This document shows, one piece after another, positions 19,262 to 29,560 of a stretch of DNA of 30,015 bases. Positions within the stretch are counted from its first letter, which is position 1. Every line of letters begins with the position of its first letter. The translations under genes and the position numbers were made by a program. The notes below the pieces were generated by a model. The model was given only the letters and a program-made list of their open reading frames with translations, made no database searches and was not told where the DNA came from. This DNA comes from Dimargaris cristalligena (Eukaryota > Kickxellomycota > Dimargaritomycetes > Dimargaritales > Dimargaritaceae), in assembly GCA_027576995.1 (NCBI GenBank), contig JANBQC010000343.1:1-30015 (forward strand), read 5' to 3'.

Positions 19262-20142
19262 ATATTTCACTCGATCTAGAGTGACTTGTCTCTCTATTAT
19301 CAAAATACTCGCCCCAATGGGAATGTCTTTAAGAGTAATTTATGTATTAGTCTATACCAGAAATCGTGTTGGCTTGGGAACCGGGTTTCGATCCTTACCA
19401 ATATGGAGGACTTCACATTTCTACGGTGGATGTTGCCTGTTACATCTGTAATATATGTGGGGAGGGGGTGGGTTTGGAAAGTGCAATATTCGGTACTTTG
19501 AAATTGCAGAAGGTGCTACTATCTAAGGCCAATATATTACTTAATGGGAGTGGCGGCAATTATCCATCTTACACACACCATTATAAGTCCTTCTGGGCAA
19601 TGCGTAGATCCCCAAGGCCACGTAGCCACTAATAAACCTGATGTTCGAGTAAGCAGGACCATAATCAAATGATTGTATTTGAGGGTCCAGCTAACATTAC
19701 GGAATGTTATCAAGTGGCAAAGTGTGGTGGCCCAAGACCACCTAACCATTTACCACAAATATAATCGAAGAGACACTGGCGATAACACACCCATCCGCCA
19801 TTTAGCGCCAGAGAGCTATATTCCATATATTCTCAGCCTAACGAGGTTTACTGAAAACAGGGTGCCTAACAGCTCATGCGAAGAGTCCTGAACCCCATGG
19901 GCCTATTCCAGCCCATCCAACTAATCCTCAGCCTTTATTTCCCGACACTAAGCCATCCTGACTATTTTCATTCTTTCACTTTGATAACCTACCCCGAGAT
20001 TTTCTATCCCCATAATTTCTAATTAAGTGGCCATCGCATGTCGCTCAAGTCGTGCAACCATCCCCATCATTCCGCCCATTCCCGCTAAACTCGGACCCAT
20101 CACCCACCATCCCAGACAAATCCCGGAACTTATTTTGACGCC

Positions 20143-21725
20143 ATGCTCAGCGGCTTCTTCATCTTCAACCAAAAGGGCGAAATCCTCATTTCCCGGCTTT
20201 ACCGGCATGATATAAAGTAAGTCGTCCTTTGGTTGAGTTTGGAGCTAATACCCGGCCGAAGCCCGAGTATGAACCCCATCGCATTACTTCTCCACACACA
20301 CCCCACTATTTCGAGACCCCATTCGAAAATTGGATTGCGCTGTGCCTTCCCACTAACCCAAAGGCCTTGCCTAGTATTCGTGATTGCACCACACTTACTC
20401 GATTAATGACCAACTCGGCTAACAATTTCCTTTTCCACCTACAAAACAACAAACACCATATCTACGCTAGACGCTCTGCAGCCGACATTTTCCGCATCCA
20501 TGTCATTACTAGTCCCGATATCCGGTCGCCGATTGTGACCCTCGGGCCGACCACCTTTTACCACACCCGGCACGAGAACCTTTATCTGGTAGCCGCTACC
20601 CGGGGCAATGCCAACGCCGCCCTCGTGTTCGAAGCCCTTTACCGGGTCAGTGAACTTGGCACCAGTTACTTCGGCCGCTTCGACGAGGAGAGTGTCAAGA
20701 ATAACTTCACCTTAATCTACGAGCTCATGGACGAGATTCTGGATTTCGGGTACCCCCAGAATATGGATCCCGATGCCCTGAAACTCTACATTACCACCGA
20801 GGAGGTGAAGTCCGACCGGGCGATTAAGGACTCGTCGTCGCGAATCACTATGCAGGCCACCGGGGCCATTTCCTGGCGTCGGCCGGATATCAAATACCGC
20901 AAAAACGAGGCATTCATTGATGTGATCGAGTCCGTTAATTTACTCATGAGCACGAAGGGAACGGTGCTACGGGCGGATGTATCGGGCCAAATCATTATGC
21001 GGGCCTATTTATCGGGGACCCCGGAATGCAAATTCGGACTGAATGACCGGTTGCTAGTGGAAAAAGAACCGGGTGCGGGGTCCGGGGGCGTCCGCCAGAG
21101 TAGTAGTGGGTCGAATTCCGCTAACCCGCCCTCGGGCGATACGGTCGAAATTGCCGACTGCAAATTCCACCAATGCGTGCGATTGGGTAAATTCGATAGC
21201 GAGCGTACCATCAGTTTTATTCCCCCCGACGGCGAATTCGACCTGATGCATTACCGGACCACGGAAAATGTCAACTTGCCCTTCCGGGTTCAGCCGGTGG
21301 TCACCGAAGCGAGTCGCTCGCGGATCGAGTACCAAATCCAGGTCAAGGCGAACTTCTCCAATAAACTGTACGCCAGCAACGTGACCATTCGCATTCCGAC
21401 CCCCTTGAATACCGCGAGTGCCACTATCCGGGTGTCGGTGGGCCGGGCCAAATACGTGCCCGCCGAAAACTGCATCGTGTGGAAAGTGCAGCGGTTCCAG
21501 GGCATGTCGGAAAATAATCTGGTGGCCGAGGCGGACTTGACGTCCATGACCGTGCAGCGCCGTTGGTCGCGGCCACCCATTTCGCTCGATTTCCACGTAC
21601 TGATGTTTACGTCATCCGGGCTGTTGGTGCGGTTCCTCAAGGTGTTTGAGAAGTCGAACTACCAGTCGGTCAAATGGGTGCGGTATATGACCAAGGCCGG
21701 ATCGTACCAAATTCGGGTAAGTTAA
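20143..21725 (+). CDS. APM4: AP-2 complex subunit mu (clathrin adaptor medium chain)
   Basis: This subunit of the plasma-membrane clathrin adaptor recognises YxxPhi sorting signals during endocytosis. Exon 1 (20143-20216) encodes MLSGFFIFNQKGEILISRLY through HDI, the classic longin-domain start. Donor GTAAGT is at 20217. Exon 2 resumes at 20471 as KRSAADIFRIHVI after acceptor GCTAG, in frame. The result is about 440 residues, the normal family length. The longin domain covers about 1-140 and the mu-homology domain about 165-440. TGAISWRRPDIKYRKNEAF and the cargo-pocket residues Asp175, Trp427 and Arg429 are present. Thr155 matches the AAK1-phosphorylated Thr156 of animals. A Gly/Ser loop (about 230-250) is an insertion. 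The end is uncertain: GTAAGT at 21717 looks like a donor right after SYQIR. Unspliced, the frame ends QIRVS at 21725; a splice to 21775 would give QIRIPICL, and one to 21825 QIR followed by a stop. Confidence 0.95.
20217..20470 (+). other. First intron of AP-2 mu
   Basis: This is a 254-bp intron with donor GTAAGT and acceptor CGCTAG. Removing it joins HDI to KRSAADIFRIHVI exactly as in AP-2 mu proteins. A GCTAAC branch-site match lies about 48 nt before the acceptor. The intron is open in the exon 2 frame back to about 20229, so a naive open frame would miss the true N-terminus. Confidence 0.88.
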
Positions 21726-22925
21726 GATCAAATATAGTTCGTTTGATGAGTTAATTGTTCTTGATATGGCACAGATTCCCATTTGTTTATGAGATACCGG
21801 ATCTAACCGTAGGCCGGTATATAGTAATGATGAAGAGAATGGGGACCGGGGTTTCTTGCCGGTGAAATATATGGGATGTCTTTGTTATGGGCCAGGGACA
21901 CGTGTATGTATTCCCCCATACCCGACCAAGATATCCGAGTGGGTGGTCTTTTTGGTGTATTCTGTATTTTACTGGTATTGCTTTGGGAACAGCGGGATTG
22001 GAGGCCTTTATGGACCCTTGGAATTCGCCGCCCTTTCCCTGTTCCCACCTCTCCACCAATATTGCCAAATAGTGCATGTTGCTACACCTATGTATCGCAT
22101 TCTAATATATCCACCATGCCCTTTGCTTGTTCTCACATTACTCTCACACTGTACAGTTTTAGGCCATGGGTGTTCGCCAACTGACCCCTTTTGTTCGACA
22201 TCCCTTGAAACGGTTCCTAACCTCGCAGCCGGCTCACCCAAGAAAGTAATGTACCAAAATTGGGGGAACTTACGAATACAAATGGGTGGAATAGATGTAG
22301 TCCATCCTCCCAATCACAATCCGTTAGTAGCAGGGTATTTTGCCGAGTTTTATATCCTGTAACCTACGAAGTGTGCGGTTGGGTTTGGTTGCTTGGGCGC
22401 TTATCTGACACATGTTTGCACACGTTCCTTCGACCTTCGCCTATTTATCCAATAATGTGTTAATGATGATATAATAAAAATAACTGTGTCCAAATCGACC
22501 TTTTCTCCGAGGGCTGCCATGATAAGTCCCTCAAAGGGGCGAAGAGGCAATCCAGGGGGGTAAGGAATATACCAAATGCTGGCTTCTACCAACCCACGGC
22601 ATGCCATTGGGAATGTGAATACTCCAATGCTTACTTGGGGCTTGCTTTGAACAACAGTGGGAATTCACATTGCTAAGGCGTTGCCACTATGCAATAAAAT
22701 TCTCTAAGCAGCTAGCACACACTGAGAAGCAATGTGGGAAACGTCAAAAGTCAGGCCATCATTTTGATATATATATGACAATAAACCTTGGGAATGGTTA
22801 ATTTAAAAGCAGACCAATTCCTATCCAAACCCATTAAACTCAGTCTGACTTGTTTGCCCTTATTTCCATTCTGTCGCAGTATTTGTACTATCCTTTTTCC
22901 CTCCTCAACTACTGACGTAGTTGCC
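21726..22925. other. Intergenic region between AP-2 mu and the F-box-like pseudogene
   Basis: Frames are short and none is convincing. A CACGTG sits at about 21899. Inverted matches AATGTGAAT (22612-22620) and ATTCACATT (22663-22671) could pair across about 42 nt. A TATA-like run at about 22766-22777 precedes the pseudogene. An in-frame ATG at 22794 could extend the pseudogene frame upstream, but the paralogue has nothing comparable there. Confidence 0.5.
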
Positions 22926-24294
22926 ATATCTTCTATTACACTTACTCATTACACTGGCCCTCAGGGTCAACCACACCCCATTTATTCCCCTGGCCTCAAA
23001 CTACTGTTGCTTATATTGAACCCGGCCCACCACTTGCTCGGCAAGCAGTTTATTCGCTACCTTTACTAACAGGACCAACTACACCTGACCGCCGTTTGTC
23101 ATATACTCTGCCCATTCGTCGCCTCAACTTATCAAATATATATAATTTGTGATATAGATAGGAAAATCACCGACAGGCTTGCCCAGTTTATCAGTCGCTA
23201 TCGCCCACTAATATCCTATTTAGATCTCGTCGAGGAGGGACGACCTGAAGCACCTTGGACTAATCGACCCCGCTTACTCTTTAGTCAATTATACCACGTA
23301 CACACAATCAAATTCTACCTACCTGATTTATATTATTGGTTCGTTTTATTCAATTGTTTAAAAGCCCTTGCTCATCCACCTCACAAATTGGTTGTGACCA
23401 GAAGCTATGACTTGCTGACGTTTAGTCGATCCATCTTGCTTGATCTGAAGCAATACTCTCCAGAGAAAATACATAATCTATGGATACACCTTCAGAACCC
23501 CGTCCTAGACACCCATACCATGGATGATGGCGTCGTCATTCAAACTTCAACTGACTATCCCCATTTTCGGCGCCTGCAAACCCACATGGACTGGCCTGGT
23601 GTTCGCCTTCGCCGCACAGAAAGGAAGCGCTACACTCACTTTACCGAAACGAGGTCGATGATAGCATATTGGGAATGTCGCAGCCTGTATGGTCCCCACC
23701 ATTCCTGTTTTCATAAGCTGGTGTCCCTTACTCTATGTGTTAGTTGGGGATTGCGCCAACTACGAGCCCTTAATCATATAACCGAAGCAAGGTATCCTTA
23801 TTTGACGACACTGCTCATCATTTTTACTCCGGCCCCACGGCTATCCCCCAAAGAACAAGAGGAACTATCCCAGTTTTTTAGACTACCCCGGGCACGACTT
23901 ACTATATTAGGCATTGCTGGTAATATCAGGATTCCCGATCTTGGTCCACTTATTGCCCAGAGTTATCCAAGACTCCACACCTTTATCCTAATTGATCTTG
24001 CTGATCTTGCAGCTACCACTGCACAAATTTTATACAAGTGCGTTAAGCGCAAGTCTCTGACTATACAAGATAGTGGCGTGGATTATATGCGCCAGCTAGT
24101 CGACCTAGACTTCTTTTCCAGTACACTGTCATTTATTAATTTGGAGTTCCCACTGACCAGTTTGGGAATTCTCCCGACTCTATTATCACGTTTACCCAAT
24201 CTTCAGGAAGTTCATGTCCGGCGATGATCTGCGCCAAATTCAAAATGAGTATCCTTATATAACTTTTTGGACTTTGAAACTGCGTCGTTCCTAA
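22926..24294 (+). pseudogene. Broken paralogue of the F-box-like protein at 25797-27167
   Basis: The conceptual translation aligns end to end with the intact downstream gene: GQPHPIYSPGL, then the F-box-like NPAHHLLGKQFIRYL, HTMDDGV, HITEARYPYL, LDLAATTAQIL-like and RQLVDLDF blocks. The frame is preserved almost throughout, with three lesions. The position of the ATG reads ATA (22926-22928). The codon matching a Gln (CAA) is TAA (23067-23069). Near the end an 11-bp deletion after CATGTCC causes a shift to TGA (24225-24227); in the shifted frame the family C-terminus (DDLRQIQNEYP) runs to TAA at 24292-24294. Many substitutions but few lesions imply that it was maintained as a gene long after duplication and broke recently. 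An upstream ATG (22794) could still start a short peptide. Function is lost or much reduced. Confidence 0.88.
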
Positions 24295-25796
24295 ATTATT
24301 TGGTGGCAGTGGCTGTGATTTTTAGCACCGTCCGACATGCCATCCTTAACTGCTAGTGGTTGATATAACGTCCCGCCCATGGCTTAGCCATCAAATCTAT
24401 GTTTAGCTTGCTTTTATCCTATCAATATTTACTGTGACAGTTTGCATTTATATTATTACTGAGATTAATAGCATTACAATTCATCCATCATTGATATGGT
24501 ATTAATAAAATTATTCATTATAGCTTTGCTTTTTCAATTCTTTTGTAGCTCTTCTTACAGCGCAACTAACATCTTCAAAGCATCCGAATTCGCATATAAA
24601 AGGCGTTGGAATCCTGCAAGGAAGAGCAAACAAATAATCTATTCGATAATATTATTCATTCCAATAAACTCTTCATTATGTTCACCGGTATTCACAAACA
24701 CTTCGACAGTTACTGTTGCCTTGTTTCCTGCAATTATATCCAGCGTCTATCATGAATTCTGGCGCCCCCCAAAACCACATAATCGGCACTCTTGAGCATC
24801 CCCGCACTTGTTTAATTGGGGCCTTCCATATCGGCATCGAACAGCCTGGGAAGGACATCAAGGTCGTTTCGCAGATCCCCAAAGATAACACCTCAAAGGC
24901 AGAGTCTCTCAGCAATAAACATACACATTCCACAAGAGGGACCAGCGGCAAGTGTGGTAATATTTTTGGGACCACTTGCCTAAAATGTGCAGCGTCTAGG
25001 TTAATGATGTGGCCCTATTGCGAAATTCAACTATTCAAGTACTACCGCCTCATTGATATGGGACTTTCCTCATATATCGTGTATTAAGAAAACGCATCTA
25101 CTTATTAATGATGCCTGAGGGTGGAAATTTATATGACACCATTATTGGTCTTCCATCTTAAGCCTGCAGCAGTTAGGATTATGAATATACGGGCTTGATA
25201 TTTATCTACCTTATCAGTTTAATGGTACTCTGGCGGAGGCGGACATTGTGGCAAGCGCCTAATGGCCCCATAAAGCTATTCAGGTGGCGTTTCCACCATT
25301 GGCCAAAGCCTTTTGCACAATGCTATGGTGGCCTTCCACTTCCCCCAGGAGGAGGGAAAACCACCTCGGGTTCATTGTTCGACGGCTTGAATGGCCAATT
25401 CATCAATGGCTAGCAGTGAGGCCACCCTTGTTCCAAGCCCTGTATTCATTTGCCAAATAACCACAACCTGGTCTTAGTTTTATCAACTGCTGGAAGGTCC
25501 TTAGACCTTATATTGAGCAACTAAGTTTCAGGTTGGGAATATAACCCGCCTCTATCGCATTTCTAATAAATTTTAGGTTATTTCAACTATTCTTTCGAGT
25601 CCCTTATCTTCCGGTATGCTACATCAACTCAGCAATACTTATTTACCCCTATCACTGATCCATACTCTTCTCATATTTTCAGAAGTCTACTAGTCCGCTT
25701 CTTATTTCTAGCTATCTTGGAGCTGACCCCCTCAGCTTTATAGTACCGGGACTCGGGCAATTCGCCAATTGGACTTGGGCCATTAACGTAGTCGCC
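24295..25796. other. Spacer between the F-box-like pseudogene and its intact paralogue
   Basis: The first few dozen bases resemble the 3' flank of the intact copy (an AATTATTT shared just after the stop). The immediate 5' flank of both copies shares ACGTAGT-GCCAT around the start codon. The rest is AT-rich with no third family copy that I can see. It holds the weak secreted-peptide candidate at 24496-24795 and a domain-free frame at 24752-25087. Confidence 0.5.
24496..24795 (+). CDS. Weak candidate small secreted protein
   Basis: This is a 99-codon frame with an ATG. The first 22 residues (MVLIKLFIIALLFQFFCSSS and so on) look like a signal peptide with a cleavage site near YSA. The rest has no recognisable domain and only two Cys. 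AT-rich DNA often yields hydrophobic stretches by chance, and codon use does not resemble that of the neighbouring genes. It may be a non-coding frame, or an exon of a small secreted protein that continues in the next frame (24752-25087). Confidence 0.2.
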   Translation: MVLIKLFIIALLFQFFCSSSYSATNIFKASEFAYKRRWNPARKSKQIIYSIILFIPINSSLCSPVFTNTSTVTVALFPAIISSVYHEFWRPPKPHNRHS

Positions 25797-27167
25797 ATGT
25801 TTTCTAGTTTCTCTACCCATTCCTTTGGACCTGATGGCCAACCACACCCCATCTACTCCCCCGGACTCGAGCTTCTGAAGGTTATATTGAACCCAGCCAA
25901 CCATTTGCTCGGTTACCAGTTTATTCGTTATCTCCACCAAGAGGACCAATTCCACTTAGCGGCCGTCTGCCGTACGCTTCGTCCATTCGTCACCTCAGCC
26001 TACCTGATACAATTAAAATTCCAGGGGCGTGGCTACCTCAGTGACAATCTTACTCAGTTTATCCGTCGCTACCACCCGCGCGTATACAGTTTAAAACTTA
26101 CCAACGTGGGACAAGCTGGAGTACCCAGTCCAAATCAACTCCGTTTGCTATTTAAGCAACTATCTCACTTACATACCATCGAATTCAACTTACCTGATTT
26201 GGACTCCTGGTCGGTTTTTTTGAATTGTCTGACAAGCCTAGATCACCCACCTCGTAAATTCGTTGTGTGCAGTTATCTTGGCTTTAGTACAGTTCGCCGA
26301 TCCGTCCAGCTTGATCGGGAGCAATTCTCTCTAGAGGCATTGCATCCTCTATGGCATCAACTTCAGGACCTCGCCCTAGAGATTCAGACCATGGATGACG
26401 GCGTCATTATTCAGCAACTAAGGGAAATCCCCACCCCTCGGCATCTACAGCCCCACATAGACTCGCCTGGTGGTCTTTTTCACAATATAGGACAGTACCG
26501 TGACCCTCAATATACCGATATGCTGGCGATTTTGCGTTGGAATTGCCGCCTCCCGTATAGCCACCACCTACCATATCCCCAGCAGCTGGTGTCCTTCAGT
26601 TTGTGCATTAGCCAAAGATTAAGTCAACTTGGGGCCCTTCGCCATATAACCGAAGATAAGTATCCCTATTTGGCTGACCTAACCATTCATTTTGAATCAA
26701 ACCCATCACCATCCCCTGATGAGCAAAAAACCCTACACCAGTTTTTTAGACGACCCTGGGCCCGACTTACTACATTACACATTGCTGGTAACATTAGGGT
26801 TCCCAATCTGGGCCTTATTATTCCTCAGGGATTTCCAAATCTCCGCGCCCTTACCCTAATTGGACCTGTTGATCTTGCAGCCACCACTGCCCAAATTCTA
26901 TCCGGTTACACCAAGCTCCAGTCTCTAACTGTATATGATGAAGGAGTACGATTTATGCGCCAATTAGTCGACCTAGACTTTTATTCCAGTACACTTCCAC
27001 TAGTTGGTTTGGCAATTCGACTGACCAAATTACGCGATCTCTCGACTATATTTTCGCGTCTACCCAATCTTCAGGAAGTACATGTCCACTGGTCCCTCCG
27101 TGATGATCTACCCCAAATCCGAAACAAGTATCCTCGTATTGTTATTCGGCTTTTGCCGAGGTGCTGA
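25797..27167 (+). CDS. F-box-like protein of a local, unnamed family
   Basis: This is a 456-residue, single-exon protein. An F-box-like helix bundle is suggested at about 33-70 (NPANHLLGYQFIRYLHQEDQ followed by AAVCRTLRPF), matching the L-x-x-I/L-x-x-D-x-x-x-x-x-VC-R/K-x-x pattern. The remainder has irregular repeats of about 25-30 residues with the look of divergent leucine-rich repeats (HLHTIEFNLPDL, QLVSFSLCIS, YLADLTIHF, RLTTLHIAGN, NLRALTLIG, KLQSLTVYD, NLQEVHVHW). Such proteins usually act as substrate receptors in SCF ubiquitin ligases, with the LRR part binding the target. A broken paralogue lies 1.5 kb upstream in the same orientation, so this is a tandem duplication. Composition is AT-richer than in the housekeeping genes. 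No specific family or substrate is recognised, and the F-box call is by pattern only. Confidence 0.75.
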   Translation: MFSSFSTHSFGPDGQPHPIYSPGLELLKVILNPANHLLGYQFIRYLHQEDQFHLAAVCRTLRPFVTSAYLIQLKFQGRGYLSDNLTQFIRRYHPRVYSLKLTNVGQAGVPSPNQLRLLFKQLSHLHTIEFNLPDLDSWSVFLNCLTSLDHPPRKFVVCSYLGFSTVRRSVQLDREQFSLEALHPLWHQLQDLALEIQTMDDGVIIQQLREIPTPRHLQPHIDSPGGLFHNIGQYRDPQYTDMLAILRWNCRLPYSHHLPYPQQLVSFSLCISQRLSQLGALRHITEDKYPYLADLTIHFESNPSPSPDEQKTLHQFFRRPWARLTTLHIAGNIRVPNLGLIIPQGFPNLRALTLIGPVDLAATTAQILSGYTKLQSLTVYDEGVRFMRQLVDLDFYSSTLPLVGLAIRLTKLRDLSTIFSRLPNLQEVHVHWSLRDDLPQIRNKYPRIVIRLLPRC

Positions 27168-29510
27168 TCCCGAATTATTTCGCTGTAGCCACCATAACCT
27201 TGGGCCAAGTCATTTGGCTACCAGTATTTAATTACAGTATATTCAAACAACGACCCATGGTATAAAGTATTATCTTGGCTAGTCTATATTAAAAGCCAAA
27301 TAACCCGGTTTGTTGAACAGTGGAACCTATCAATTTGAGGAATCTTATTTTACGTGTTTGGTTCTCCTATTTTTTTATAAGACTTCACTAGTGAATCTAG
27401 CAACCACTAGATTATCTCCTAACTCAATAAAATGAGTGATTGACCTACACCTACGGCTGCCGCGCTGACTTTCAATTCTCCAATTCAGGTGAAATGCCTA
27501 TGGCATTTGGTAACACGAAGGTGTTCGTTAAATTCGGTTGATTATAATGGTTATTGCGATGCCAATTGGTATTTAAGTACTTATTATGAAAGAGAGTCAG
27601 CTGGAGTTCTACTTCTTTGGAATTGGGCTTCCGCTATAGCCGTCGGTGTTTCATGAGGGATTTATTATGCTGCCTTCTAAACTCCCTTAACTTGGCGATT
27701 CCCCGTTGGAATACAATCATAGACTCAACGGTGGAATTTTAGCTATGGGTTTCTCTTAATGTATAATACTATTTATTGGCATTGGGTTGGTTAGTAATAA
27801 CCGCTAGAACCGTATATTATACTGAATAATCAAAAGACTGGCTGTAAAGGGATAAATCTATTAACCTCAGAGAGTGTATATAGTGTGTTCATTTTTTTCG
27901 GGGGAATGTTTAAGAGTAATACTGGGTCATTGTAAATAGACACCACGAAGTGGGCCATGTCATCATTTATACTAGATATTAGAAGAATATGTATTTACTC
28001 AACCTGGCTGAACGCACTGTACTTCTTAATTCAGTCAACCAAGTGCCTGATTAGTTAATATAGTCAATTAATATTGTTGACGAATACTAGATTAAACACT
28101 ATGTATTCTATTTTTTTTGGTTCTTAAGCAGTATACAAACGTATGGTAATGGGAGAATAGTGTACCACTACAGGCTCAGTATTACATGTGAATTATATAT
28201 AGCGGGGCCTCAAAAACCCCAAACTGCTTAAGATAATATGGGGTGTGCGCTAGTAAAGTGAGGGAAAAGTCCTACTTAGCTGTGTACTAAAAATACGCTA
28301 TCTAGTCAGAATCTATTCAACTAGTATCTGCCTTAATGTTCATGTTAAATGTGAACTATTGCGCAACTGGCAACATTCGCATATTTTTGTAGCAATGGGG
28401 CATATAACTCCCACTGATATTATTATAAGAGTTGGTCTTGATGACGCACCATGGTGGAATCAACGAATAGAACGGGCTTGATAACTTCAGGGAATCTACT
28501 ACTCTTCGTTACTCCCTAGACTATAAAACGGAAACTGAAATATGCCACAAACTTTGATGAGATACAGTATATTTTATGTAAAGAAAACCGCAAGGCGGGC
28601 TATACTTGCTCACGAGGCTTAGTTTAGTGGATGAGCACTAGCTATTTTGGGGTAAATGGCCAAATATATTCTCATTAAACGAGGGAGGGCTATATAAGGG
28701 AAACGGGGCGGTACTATCATATTTTATAGTATATATACCTCTTTCATGCCACCCATACGATGGAGGGTTGGTTCGGCTGTCTAGCAACATTTTGGTTATC
28801 TGGGTAAAATGTAACAGTCGCACTTTCCTATGAACTTTTAAAATGATAAATATATCGTAGTTCAAAAAAGTTATAGCACTAACTATTCCCAAGTGGTCAC
28901 CCACCTCAGTACTAAATTAGCTGATAACCACTTAACTTCGCAGATCTAACGGGATACGGTGCTAAAGATTACATATGGCCACAACTGAAAAAATTAACAA
29001 TGTTTTAAACTAGTAACAAACACAATATTCAGGATTAATTTTTAAGTGGAAGGGATGCATTAACACATATTGCCTACAAGAGCTAGTTGTCTAATCAATC
29101 ACGTGATTAAAGACCGAGTACCTCGCCAATTTACCTTATCCACGGGTTTTAAGTGATTTGGGTAAAAAAATGGGCAAGGTATGTGTATGTAATATTGGAT
29201 CGCCCAAATCGATAATTTTCGAGCCGGGTTGTAAAAAAAATGGATGCCCTACTTGGCCGTTAAACTCTGTGACCAAATCGCTGGACTAGCAGGTAGTCCG
29301 AGTAGGAGAAAGAGACCCTTCCAAGTAGGTATATTCAAAATTGTCCCCTCTGTCCGCCAATCTCCTTGTTTGGTCTTTTATATTTTTAGCTACTAGCATC
29401 GTCAGCCGCAATCGAGGGTTTTTTTCACATTTACCCGCCCGGTCAATACCCGTTTAATTCCGAGCCCTGTTGCTACAGCCCCCCCCTCCCGAAGTTTTTC
29501 TCGGTCTACC
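27168..29510. other. AT-rich intergenic region upstream of GRWD1
   Basis: About 2.3 kb without a supported gene. An AATAAA at about 27426 could end the F-box-like transcript. The only long frame (28638-28904, minus) lacks any domain. The right part is the promoter of GRWD1 and includes a perfect CACGTG palindrome at 29097-29108. No tRNA, rRNA or transposon signature was seen. Confidence 0.55.
29097..29108. promoter_or_regulatory. Palindromic E-box (CACGTG) upstream of GRWD1/RRB1
   Basis: AATCACGTGATT is a perfect 12-bp palindrome containing CACGTG, the site of bHLH factors such as Cbf1 and Pho4. It lies about 450 bp before the GRWD1 start. It may regulate that gene; binding is inferred only from sequence. 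Confidence 0.4.
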
Positions 29511-29520
29511 TTTATATATA
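29511..29520 (+). promoter_or_regulatory. TATA box of GRWD1/RRB1
   Basis: TTTATATATA lies 41-50 bp before the ATG and just after a C-rich and pyrimidine-rich stretch (29478-29505). Spacing fits a core promoter with a short leader. Confidence 0.5.
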
Positions 29521-29560
29521 CATACTATTTTTTTAAAACATAGAAGCTTAATAGCCCACC

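Larger units (their letters stand above)
14534..20142. other. 5.6 kb gene-poor region between divergent gene blocks
   Basis: This is the longest stretch without a supported gene. It separates the minus-strand block from the plus-strand block, so both promoters (LON/RING and AP-2 mu) face into it. It contains an AT dinucleotide run (14868-14883), a T7G8 tract near 15076-15090, a CA repeat (16192-16208), a weak GST-like frame (16370-16546) and a perfect hairpin (19231-19261). Open frames up to about 120 codons occur on both strands (for example 18403-18684 on + and 18746-19111 on -), but none shows a domain or consistent codon bias. A multi-exon gene with short exons, a long non-coding RNA or a decayed locus cannot be excluded. 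Confidence 0.5.

Noticed and set aside
20229..20470. Open frame preceding AP-2 mu exon 2
   Set aside because: It starts at a TTG and lies in the intron. The family N-terminus is encoded at 20143-20216 and splices over it.
21876..22362. Overlapping frames of 60-170 codons on both strands downstream of AP-2 mu
   Set aside because: Three frames are open at once, without domains or codon bias, which is what is expected by chance in this composition.
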